Part shown: piece after piece, positions 57,298-64,000 of the stretch | Numbering within the stretch: position 1 is the first letter of the stretch | How the letters are laid out: each line of letters starts with the position of its first letter | NCBI RefSeq assembly: GCF_004764705.1 | Contig: NZ_SHLX01000034.1 | Coordinates: 1-64,000, forward strand | Direction: 5' to 3' | DNA from: Paenibacillus cymbidii | Lineage (GTDB): Bacteria > Bacillota > Bacilli > Paenibacillales > NBRC-103111 | Length of the DNA: 64,000 nucleotides | Position numbers and translations under genes: made by a program | Notes under the pieces: generated by a model | Database searches by the model: none | Told to the model about the DNA's origin: nothing | The model's input: the letters and a program-made list of their open reading frames with translations, nothing else

Positions 57298-57420
57298 GGC
57301 GGCTGCATCATCAGCCGCCCCAACTGCCTGCCATCCTGCAATATGCGGATGGCGAAACTGTCATTGCCCCGAAATCGTCGGGGCAAATGAAGTTGTGCCC
57401 TACGGCGGCCGTCGGGGCAA
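57298..57420. promoter_or_regulatory. Cluster of three perfect hairpins
   Basis: GGCGGCTG/CAGCCGCC (57298-57319), GCCATCC/GGATGGC (57330-57353) and TTGCCCCGA/TCGGGGCAA (57364-57386). The last right arm recurs at 57412-57420, so TTGCCCCGA has two possible partners. The cluster lies upstream of the recognisable promoter, so whether it is transcribed is unknown. Confidence 0.5.
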
Positions 57421-57440
57421 GAAGATCCTCAGCCGAAAAT

Positions 57441-57453
57441 GAAAATAATTTTC
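57441..57453. promoter_or_regulatory. 13-bp perfect palindrome, candidate RpiR operator
   Basis: GAAAATAATTTTC is fully symmetrical and lies 19 bases before the -35 box of the RpiR/MurR-type gene. AT-rich palindromes of this kind are typical of operators of the family; a direct match to a known site was not checked. Confidence 0.5.
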
Positions 57454-57471
57454 TAAAATAATTAATTTATA

Positions 57472-57500
57472 TTGAAGAAAATATTCACCCGATTTATAAT
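57472..57500 (+). promoter_or_regulatory. Promoter of the RpiR operon
   Basis: TTGAAG (57472-57477) and a perfect TATAAT (57495-57500) are spaced by 17 bases. The operon start (57538) is 38 bases further. Confidence 0.8.
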
Positions 57501-57537
57501 ACATTTATCGAAAGCAAAAAGGGGGTCAAGAAGCGCG

Positions 57538-58428
57538 ATGGAAGCTGTTCACCCGATATCGGGAACGTTCGCACGCATGCGGGAAATTGCCGACGACCTG
57601 ACTTCGTCGGAACGGAAAGCGGCGGAATATATCATGCAAAATGCCGATGAAGTCATTCACTTGTCGATTACCGATCTGGCGCAAAAAAGCGAGAGCAGCG
57701 AATCGACCATCGTCCGGCTGTGCAAAAAATTGCGGTTGAAGGGGTATCAGGAGCTGCGGGTTGTGCTGGCGCAGGAGTTGGCTTCTCCGGTCAAACAAAT
57801 TCATGCGCAGGTCGATTTGCAGGACTCGACGGAGGAAACGATGCGCAAAGTGTTTCAGGCCGCCCGTCAAGCGTTGGCCGACACCGAATCGCTGAACCAG
57901 ACGGAGCAGCTCGAACACGCGGTGGAAACCATTCGCGGCGCAACAAGCATTTCGTTCTTCGGCATCGGCGCTTCGGGCGTTATCGCAACGGACGCCTATT
58001 ATCGCTTCTCCAAGCTGGGCATCGGATGCCACGTCGCAACCGACGGGCACAGCCAGGCGAACAAAGCGATTCTGCTCGGAGAGGGCGATGTCGTGATCGG
58101 GATTTCGCATTCCGGGCGCACGCGCGACGTACTGCGGGCGTTGCATACGGCTAAGCTCGGGGGGGCCCGGACCATCGCCATCACGCAATTCGGCCATTCG
58201 CCGATTACCGATCTCGCCGATGTCGTTTTGTTTACCTCTTCGATGGAGACGGCGTTCCGCACCGAAGCGATGGCATCGCGAATTGCGCAAAGCGCCTTGC
58301 TCGATACGCTGTTCGTCAGCGTGGCGCTGACCCGGTACGAGCAAGTCATTCGCAACTACGACAAGGCGCGCGAAGGCACAACGGATATGCGTATCGATCA
58401 CATTCGCGATTTGCAGCGCAGAAATTAG
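57538..58428 (+). CDS. RpiR/MurR-family transcriptional regulator
   Basis: The 296-residue regulator has an N-terminal HTH domain (about 1-75: LTSSERKAAEYIMQNADEVI, LAQKSESSESTIVRLCKKL) and a C-terminal SIS sugar-isomerase domain (about 120-250: GIGASGVIATDAYYRF and GISHSGRTRDVLRALH) that binds phosphosugars. Such proteins control amino-sugar or cell-wall sugar catabolism. ATG 57538 is behind AAGGGGGTC. It leads an operon of importer and catabolic genes, with its promoter and a palindrome upstream. Confidence 0.95.
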   Translation: MEAVHPISGTFARMREIADDLTSSERKAAEYIMQNADEVIHLSITDLAQKSESSESTIVRLCKKLRLKGYQELRVVLAQELASPVKQIHAQVDLQDSTEETMRKVFQAARQALADTESLNQTEQLEHAVETIRGATSISFFGIGASGVIATDAYYRFSKLGIGCHVATDGHSQANKAILLGEGDVVIGISHSGRTRDVLRALHTAKLGGARTIAITQFGHSPITDLADVVLFTSSMETAFRTEAMASRIAQSALLDTLFVSVALTRYEQVIRNYDKAREGTTDMRIDHIRDLQRRN

Positions 58429-58458
58429 CAGTACCAATAGAAGAGAGGGGCATAAGTC

Positions 58459-60105
58459 ATGCGGAAATTGGGTCTTCTCGCTGTGCCGGTCGTCTTGTCG
58501 CTTGCCGTTCTTGCCGGATGTACGACGAAAGATTCGGCAAGCGGCACGCCTTCGCCATCCGCTTCGTCAGCATCGCCGCAGCAGTCGCCGGCAGCGACAA
58601 CCAAAGATTCGATCGTTTACGCGCAAAGCGTCGCCATCACGTCGCTGGATACGGCCGGCGCTCAGCCGCAAGGGTATCCGTCGGGCTATGAAGCCGCTTT
58701 TGCCATCTACAACGGGCTCGTCAAATTCGACGAGTCGCTTGGCTTCCAGCCGAGTCTGGCGGAGAAATGGACGACGAGCGACGACGGCCTCACCTGGACC
58801 TTCACACTTCGTCAAGGTGTAACGTTCCAGGACGGTACTCCCTTCAACGCCGATGCAGTGGTCGGTTATTACACGAAGATGCTCGACAAAACCTACAACG
58901 TGGGTTCGATTACGTTATGGGCGCCGATCGACAAAATCGTTAAGGATGGCGACTATTCGGTCAAAATCGTGACGAAAGAGCCTTACGGCGGATTGCTTAA
59001 CACGCTGGCGCACGGATCGGCGCTCATTCCGAGTCCGGCCGCGCTAACCAAATACGGCAAGGACATCGGCTTGAACCCGGTCGGCACAGGCCCGTATATG
59101 CTCGACAAATTTCAGCCCGGCACGGAACTGACGCTCAAGGCGTATGACAACTACTTCGGCGGCAAGCCGCTTTACAAACAAATCACGTACAAGTACGTCG
59201 GCGACGCAGCAGGCCGCATCGCGGCGCTGAAAAGCGGCCAGGCCGACGTCATCGATGCGGTGCCGGTCGAAATGGCAGACGACCTGAAGTCAAACGCGAA
59301 CATTGAAGTGATCAACAAACCGGGATTGCAGGTGTTCGGAGTCGGCTTGAACCAGACGAATCCGATTCTGCAGGACAAGGCGGTACGGCAGGCGCTCAAC
59401 TACGCGATTCAGAAGGACGCGATCGTCAAGGCGCTGTTCAAAGGATACGCGACGGTGCTAACGAGCCCGCTGGCGCCGAACACGACCGGCTACGTCAAGT
59501 CGGGCGAATACGGCTACGATGCCGCCAAAGCGAAAAAAATGCTCGAAGACGCCGGCTGGAAAGCGGGAGCGGACGGCATTCTGCAGAAGGACGGCAAACG
59601 GATGTCGTTCAAGCTGCGCACCCCGGATGGCATGTATCCGAACGATGTGCTGGTTGCCGAAACGGTGCAAAATCAGCTGAAAGCGATCGGCGTTGAAGTG
59701 AAAATCGACAAGGTGGAGAAGTCGACGTTCTGGAACAGCATCAAGGTGCCCAAGGCTAAGGTCGATTACGATATGGCTTTGTTCGGTTACAATCCGTCCC
59801 ATGGCAACGGCGTCATCCATATGGATGCGATGTTCGCAACGAACCCGAGCGAGACGGAAAACCCGGTGCAGTGGAATTTCAACTGGTACAGCAACAAGGA
59901 AGTAGACGCCGCGATCAAGGACGCGAATAAGCAGACAAACCCCGACAAACGCAACGAGTCGCTTGGCAAAGCGGAAAAAATCGTTTGGGACGAATCGCCG
60001 TACATCTGGCTGTATGCCAAAAACAACATCGTTGCGAAGAAAAAGGAAATCGGTCCGGTGACGGTGCTCCCCGTCGTCTTTACGCTGGTGCACCAAACCA
60101 AATAG
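58459..60105 (+). CDS. Lipoprotein solute-binding protein of an Opp/Dpp-type ABC importer
   Basis: The 548-residue family-5 binding protein has lipobox LAGC (Cys21), a Ser/Pro linker and the motifs LAEKWTTSDDGLTWTFTLRQ, GTGPYMLDKF and ALNYAIQKDAIVKALFKGYA. Relatives carry peptides, nickel, cell-wall peptides or oligosaccharides. It is followed by two permease genes. The ATPase genes must lie outside the window or elsewhere. Confidence 0.95.
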   Translation: MRKLGLLAVPVVLSLAVLAGCTTKDSASGTPSPSASSASPQQSPAATTKDSIVYAQSVAITSLDTAGAQPQGYPSGYEAAFAIYNGLVKFDESLGFQPSLAEKWTTSDDGLTWTFTLRQGVTFQDGTPFNADAVVGYYTKMLDKTYNVGSITLWAPIDKIVKDGDYSVKIVTKEPYGGLLNTLAHGSALIPSPAALTKYGKDIGLNPVGTGPYMLDKFQPGTELTLKAYDNYFGGKPLYKQITYKYVGDAAGRIAALKSGQADVIDAVPVEMADDLKSNANIEVINKPGLQVFGVGLNQTNPILQDKAVRQALNYAIQKDAIVKALFKGYATVLTSPLAPNTTGYVKSGEYGYDAAKAKKMLEDAGWKAGADGILQKDGKRMSFKLRTPDGMYPNDVLVAETVQNQLKAIGVEVKIDKVEKSTFWNSIKVPKAKVDYDMALFGYNPSHGNGVIHMDAMFATNPSETENPVQWNFNWYSNKEVDAAIKDANKQTNPDKRNESLGKAEKIVWDESPYIWLYAKNNIVAKKKEIGPVTVLPVVFTLVHQTK

Positions 60106-60118
60106 CGGCGCGTCTGCA

Positions 60119-60161
60119 GGGAACGGTCCCGCTCCGGATGACGGAGCCAGGGGCCGTTTCC
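60119..60161 (+). promoter_or_regulatory. Stem-loop between binding-protein and permease genes (unit 3)
   Basis: GGGAACGGTCCC (60119-60130) pairs with GGGGCCGTTTCC (60150-60161) with slight mismatch, around an inner stem GCTCCG/CGGAGC. No T-tract. It has the same position as the hairpins in the two Lpl units. Confidence 0.6.
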
Positions 60162-60223
60162 TCCCCGGCACGACAATCGAAACGCGCCTTTGACGGCCGG
60201 TTGCCCAAGGAGGAATTGCCGTG

Positions 60224-61141
60224 ATGGTTTACATGCGGCGCAGATTTCTGTATTTGCTGCTGCAGGTGTTTGTGCTTCTGACGCTAATGTTTTTCCTGTT
60301 TCGTCTCGTGCCGGGCGATCCGGCTTCCTTGATGCTCGGCGGCAACGCCTCCTCGGCCGAGGTCGATGCGCTGCGCGCCAAGCTCGGCCTTGACGAGCCG
60401 ATGCTGCTGCAATACGCAACATACTTGCTCCACATGCTTCAAGGCAATTTCGGATTCTCGCTCAGCTATAACATGCCCGTGCTAAGCGTGCTGGCCGATC
60501 GCGTCTGGCCGACCATCGAGCTGATGCTGCTCAGCACCGCCCTTGCTGTGCTGATCGGCGTACCGGCCGGAATATGGTCGGGCTACAAGCCGCGTGCTGC
60601 CGGAAGCCGAGCGCTGCTTCTCGCCTGGATCGGCTTGCTGGCCGTCCCGAACTTCTGGCTCGGACTGCTCCTCGTGCAGTTGTTCGCCGTCAAGCTGAAC
60701 TGGCTTCCGGCAATGAGCGACGGCAGTCTGATCGGCATGCTGCTTCCCGCGGCGGCGATTGCGGCTCGTCTCATTGCCCTTATTGCGCGAATGACGCGTA
60801 CGGTCATGATGGAAGTGCTGCATGAGGATTATATTCGCACTGCAGAGGCGAAGGGGATGCCTGTCCGTACGACGATATTCAAGCATGCGCTGCGGCCGGC
60901 GCTGCCGCCGATCGTGACGATGATCGGCCTGCAATCGGGATATTTGCTCGGAGGTTCGGTCGTCGTGGAAAATTTATTCTCTTATCCCGGCATGGGGCAA
61001 CTGCTGCTATCCGCCCAAAGCATGCGCGATTACGAGCTGATGCAGGGAATCACCGTTTTTTTTGTCGCAGGCTTCTTGCTGATGAACCTGTTCGTCGATC
61101 TGCTCTACAGCCGGCTCGATCCGCGCATTCGTTACGACTGA
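60224..61141 (+). CDS. Opp/Dpp-type ABC permease, DppB-like
   Basis: The 305-residue protein has an N-terminal membrane helix (LYLLLQVFVLLTLMFFLFRL), the RLVPGDPA motif and about six helices in all. The EAA loop is DYIRTAEAKGMPVRTTIFKH. It forms the channel with the following permease. ATG 60224 is nine bases after AAGGAGG; GTG 60221 is an alternative. Confidence 0.93.
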   Translation: MVYMRRRFLYLLLQVFVLLTLMFFLFRLVPGDPASLMLGGNASSAEVDALRAKLGLDEPMLLQYATYLLHMLQGNFGFSLSYNMPVLSVLADRVWPTIELMLLSTALAVLIGVPAGIWSGYKPRAAGSRALLLAWIGLLAVPNFWLGLLLVQLFAVKLNWLPAMSDGSLIGMLLPAAAIAARLIALIARMTRTVMMEVLHEDYIRTAEAKGMPVRTTIFKHALRPALPPIVTMIGLQSGYLLGGSVVVENLFSYPGMGQLLLSAQSMRDYELMQGITVFFVAGFLLMNLFVDLLYSRLDPRIRYD

Positions 61142-61195
61142 GGGCGCCCGTCATTGCCGAATGGCCGGCGATTTTTGCGAAAGGAGGCGAAACGG

Positions 61196-62062
61196 ATGTC
61201 CGCACCGTGGACCGTGCCGTCCAAATTCAACGTTCTTGCCCGGCTGACGAGGCCGCTGTTCAAGGACGCGACCTTGTTCGTCGGCGCAGCCTTGCTGTTT
61301 GCATTCGTGCTGTGCAGCTTGCTGGCGCCGTGGATCGCGCCTTACAGGCCGGACGATCAGAATCTGATCGCCGCGTTGGAGGCGCCTTCCGCGCAGCATA
61401 TTTTCGGAACCGACGAGCTTGGCCGGGATAACTTCGCCCGCATCGTCTATGCGTGCCGGGTCGATCTGCTCATCGCGCTTGGCGGCGTGCTTGCGGCTTA
61501 CGCCGCGGCGCTGCCCTTCGGATTGTCCGCCGGTTATTTCGGCGGCCGGATCGATCGTTTGATTTCGGCGATATCCGAGTCGATTCTGACCTTCCCGTCG
61601 CTCGTGCTGGCGATTATCATCGTTTCGATGATCGGTTCGGGCAAAAGCGGCCTGATCCTTACGATTGTGATCACGCAAGCGCCGCAAATCGTTCGCTATT
61701 TGCGCGGCTTCGTGCTCCAGGTGAGGGAAATGGAGTATATCGCGGCTGCGAAAGCCGCCGGCAGCCGCACGTTGACCATTCTCATGCGGCATGTGCTCCG
61801 CAACATACTGGGTCCCAGTCTGGTCGTCGTCAGTCTGCTTGCCAGCGAAGCGGTGCTCGTCGCCGCCGCGCTCGGCTTTCTCGGGCTCGGCGTACAGCCG
61901 CCGGAACCGGAATGGGGGACGATGCTCAGCCGCAGCCGCTCCTACTTCATGTCGGCGCCGCATCTGATGCTGTTTCCCGGTCTGGCGATCGCCTTGCTGA
62001 TTCTCGCGTTCAACCTGCTCGGCGACGGCCTGAGGGATACGCTGGACGCAAAGAAACGGTAG
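61196..62062 (+). CDS. Opp/Dpp-type ABC permease, DppC-like
   Basis: The 288-residue protein carries the DppC N-terminal signature (FGTDELGRDNFARIVYACRV) and the EAA loop EYIAAAKAAGSRTLTILMRH. It pairs with the DppB-like permease encoded 54 bases upstream. AAAGGAGG precedes ATG 61196; an upstream ATG at 61154 is not favoured. Confidence 0.93.
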   Translation: MSAPWTVPSKFNVLARLTRPLFKDATLFVGAALLFAFVLCSLLAPWIAPYRPDDQNLIAALEAPSAQHIFGTDELGRDNFARIVYACRVDLLIALGGVLAAYAAALPFGLSAGYFGGRIDRLISAISESILTFPSLVLAIIIVSMIGSGKSGLILTIVITQAPQIVRYLRGFVLQVREMEYIAAAKAAGSRTLTILMRHVLRNILGPSLVVVSLLASEAVLVAAALGFLGLGVQPPEPEWGTMLSRSRSYFMSAPHLMLFPGLAIALLILAFNLLGDGLRDTLDAKKR

Positions 62063-62123
62063 GCGGCATGATCCTTGCTTCCATCATCCTTACGATACCG
62101 GAAAGAAGCGGAGTTGAATAAAA

Positions 62124-63167
62124 GTGGGAAAAGAAACAGGGACACCATCGACTACCATCGACCGTACGTTTATTCGGCTCGGCGAAACGATCGATGCGCT
62201 CGTATCGAAAGATTTTACGGCGAGAGGCATCTCGCATGAGCTGTATGAGCAAGCCCGCGCCCAGACCGGGCTGCCGCTGACGACCGCCGCCGCGGCATTG
62301 CTTGTGCGGCATGTGCGTCCCGGCGATCGGGTGCTTATCTTTACCGGCTGGCCATCGCGGTCCTGGCTGATTCGCGGCTTGACCGAAACGGACGGACCTG
62401 TGGGTGCCGCCGTGCTGGCTCGTGCGATCGAGCAAGGACTCGGTGCGATACCGATTGTCGTCATGGAGCAATCGCTCCTTCCGTTCGGAGAAACGGCGCT
62501 TCGCGCGGCCGGACTGATCGTAAGCGATTTGCAAACGGCGCTTCGTTCCAAACCGGGGCCACCTTCGGCTGCTGTCGCGGCTGCGATTGCCTACCCGACC
62601 GATTGGGAGGCCGGCCGTGCGGCGGCAGATGCGTTCCTTCAGGAGCTCGGGCCGGCGGCGCTTATTGCAGTTGAACTGCCGGGAGCCAATGCGGAAGACA
62701 AGTATCACAATGTAACGGCGAGAGAAGTGCCTTCCCAGTTGGTCATCAAGGCGGATATCTTGTTCCGCGAAGCCGGCCGGCGTCGCATCCCCACGATCGG
62801 CATCGGGGACGGCGGCAATGAGCTCGGCATGGGCAACGTCAAGCAAGCGATCGTTCAACATTTGAAAAATGGCGACACCGTCGCGCCGGTTACCGAGGTC
62901 GACGTGCTGATCGCATCCAATATATCGAACTGGGGCGCATACGGGTTGGCTGCCATGCTGTCGGCCATGATCGGCAAACCGGACATTATCCGGGGCATCA
63001 GCGTTTCCCGAATCACCCAGCGTCTTGTCGACGCAGGCGCTATCGACGGCCTGACCGCATACGTCGACGCCAAAAATGACGGGACGAGCCAGGAGATCAA
63101 CGAGGCGCTGATGGGGCTCATGCATATGGCGGCGACAATGCACCTTAACGGATGGGCGAAAGGCTAA
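62124..63167 (+). CDS. D-glutamate-cyclase-like (DUF4392) protein
   Basis: The 347-residue cytoplasmic protein shows the conserved core of DUF4392 (glutamate cyclase-like C-terminal domain): VLIFTGWPSRSWLIRGLTET, PTDWEAGRAAADAF, AVELPGANAEDKYHNVTARE and TIGIGDGGNELGMGNV. The family includes the human D-glutamate cyclase domain, which converts D-glutamate and 5-oxo-D-proline. Activity in bacteria is little studied, so the reaction is inferred. GTG 62124 lies about eleven bases after AGCGGAG. It is between the importer genes and the PLP enzyme, which suggests a role in breaking down the imported compound. Confidence 0.7.
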   Translation: MGKETGTPSTTIDRTFIRLGETIDALVSKDFTARGISHELYEQARAQTGLPLTTAAAALLVRHVRPGDRVLIFTGWPSRSWLIRGLTETDGPVGAAVLARAIEQGLGAIPIVVMEQSLLPFGETALRAAGLIVSDLQTALRSKPGPPSAAVAAAIAYPTDWEAGRAAADAFLQELGPAALIAVELPGANAEDKYHNVTAREVPSQLVIKADILFREAGRRRIPTIGIGDGGNELGMGNVKQAIVQHLKNGDTVAPVTEVDVLIASNISNWGAYGLAAMLSAMIGKPDIIRGISVSRITQRLVDAGAIDGLTAYVDAKNDGTSQEINEALMGLMHMAATMHLNGWAKG

Positions 63168-63185
63168 GAGAAGGAGGAATTCGCG

Positions 63186-64000
63186 ATGGACCCTTATGAA
63201 TCGATTGGCCTGCCGCGTGTCGTGAATGCCGCCGGCAAAATGACGTATCTCGGCAGCTCGGCCGTTCTGCCGGAAGTGGCGGAGGCGATGGCCCAGGCGG
63301 CGCAAAGCTATGTCGATATGGCCGCGCTCAAACGGACGATCAACGACCGCACGGGCGGGTTGGCCGGTGCGGAGGCGGCTTGCGTCACGGCAAGCGCCGC
63401 GGCGGGCATCGTTATATCGGTGGCCGCGGCGTTGACCGGCACTGATTTGGCGGCTATTGAGGCGCTGCCGGATATAACGGGCCCCAAGCGCGAGGTTATT
63501 TTACAAAAGGGGCATGTCGTAAATTTCGGCGCCAACCTGGCGCAGATGATTCGTATGACCGGCGCGCGCCTTGTCGAGATCGGCACAGTGAACGGCGTCA
63601 AGCCGTACCATTTGGAAAGCGCGTTGTCCGAAACGACGGCTGCCATTGTATATGTGGTGTCGCATCATGCGGTATCCAACGAGATGCTGACGCTGCCGCA
63701 AGTCGCGGCCATCGCGGCGAAGCGCGGCGTACCTGTGATTGTCGACGCCGCGGCGGAGGTCGATCTTGCGCTGTATATATCGCAAGGGGCCGATCTTGTC
63801 GTCTATAGCGGGCACAAGGCGATCGGCGGACCGACTTCGGGTTTGATTGTCGGCCGTAAGCCGTTGATCGACGCATGTATGATGCAAGAAAAAGGATACG
63901 GACGCGCCATGAAGCTGGGCAAAGAGAACCTGATCGGCTTCTACAAGGCGTTGGAAGCTTACGTTCGCCAGCAGCCGGAAGCGGCGCAGGAGCGTTGTTT
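63186..64000 (+). CDS. DgaE/SelA-like PLP-dependent lyase (partial, cut by window end)
   Basis: The visible 271 residues of a fold-type I PLP enzyme resemble D-glucosaminate-6-phosphate ammonia-lyase (DgaE) of enteric bacteria: GLPRVVNAAGKMTYLG at the N-terminus, YVVSHHAVSNEML, IVDAAAEVDL and the lysine motif YSGHKAIGGP (Lys211, PLP Schiff base). GYGRAMKLGKENLIGF is shared with that family. GGAGG precedes ATG 63186. The frame is open to the end of the window. The substrate may be an amino-sugar acid or related amino acid; the function is inferred. Confidence 0.75.
   Translation, partial: MDPYESIGLPRVVNAAGKMTYLGSSAVLPEVAEAMAQAAQSYVDMAALKRTINDRTGGLAGAEAACVTASAAAGIVISVAAALTGTDLAAIEALPDITGPKREVILQKGHVVNFGANLAQMIRMTGARLVEIGTVNGVKPYHLESALSETTAAIVYVVSHHAVSNEMLTLPQVAAIAAKRGVPVIVDAAAEVDLALYISQGADLVVYSGHKAIGGPTSGLIVGRKPLIDACMMQEKGYGRAMKLGKENLIGFYKALEAYVRQQPEAAQERC

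Overview
The window is a piece of chromosome from a GC-rich, spore-forming Firmicute, most likely Paenibacillaceae (Paenibacillus/Cohnella-like). The main evidence is the conserved gene order ctsR-mcsA-mcsB-clpC, radA-disA-pssA-PIN/TRAM, ispD-ispF-gltX-cysE-cysS-mrnC-rlmB-rae1-sigH, rpmG-secE-nusG-rplK-rplA-rplJ-rplL-rpoB-rpoC-L7Ae-rpsL-rpsG-fusA-tuf. This matches the Bacillus subtilis layout near the origin. Lpl/Ytc-type sugar importers with AraC/YesN regulators also fit Paenibacillaceae. No database search was possible, so the taxon is an inference.

Layout. 1-305: end of an rRNA operon (23S tail, 5S, terminator). 338-530: a module of four palindromes. 804-1823: exported stalk-domain protein. 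2031-6811: the CtsR-controlled heat-shock operon with promoter, operator and terminator. 6823-26186: an accessory block of about 19 kb, mostly on the minus strand, lying between clpC and radA (adjacent in B. subtilis). It holds a CapA-like phosphoesterase, two Lpl-type import systems (three lipoprotein binding proteins, four permeases, no ATPase), two AraC-family regulators, a PhyH-like dioxygenase, a Gfo/Idh/MocA oxidoreductase and two alpha/beta-hydrolases. 26389-39262: housekeeping genes, including a T-box leader ahead of cysE-cysS. 39344-40117: palindromic repeats and a small hypothetical gene. 40118-57078: secretion, transcription and translation genes with an L10 leader and several clear sigma-A promoters. 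57441-64000: a second accessory cluster placed straight after tuf: an RpiR/MurR-type regulator, an Opp/Dpp-type importer, a D-glutamate-cyclase-like (DUF4392) protein and a DgaE/SelA-like PLP enzyme cut by the window end.

How the genes work together. The first accessory block looks like capture, import and breakdown of complex, possibly acylated, plant-type glycans. The regulator at 11703 sits between two paralogous binding-protein genes whose upstream regions share a 37-nt element, which points to common control. The second cluster looks like import and catabolism of a peptide or amino-sugar acid, perhaps cell-wall derived, under an RpiR-type regulator.

Items most worth a second look: (1) a single 32-nt element at 44798-44829, in the rpoBC leader just before the ribosome-binding site, that closely resembles a type I-C (Cas5d-processed) CRISPR repeat; (2) the RpiR-Opp-DUF4392-DgaE operon; (3) the shared 37-nt element; (4) a family of ordered palindromic modules at four intergenic sites; (5) stem-loops without U-tracts between binding-protein and permease genes in all three complete importers.
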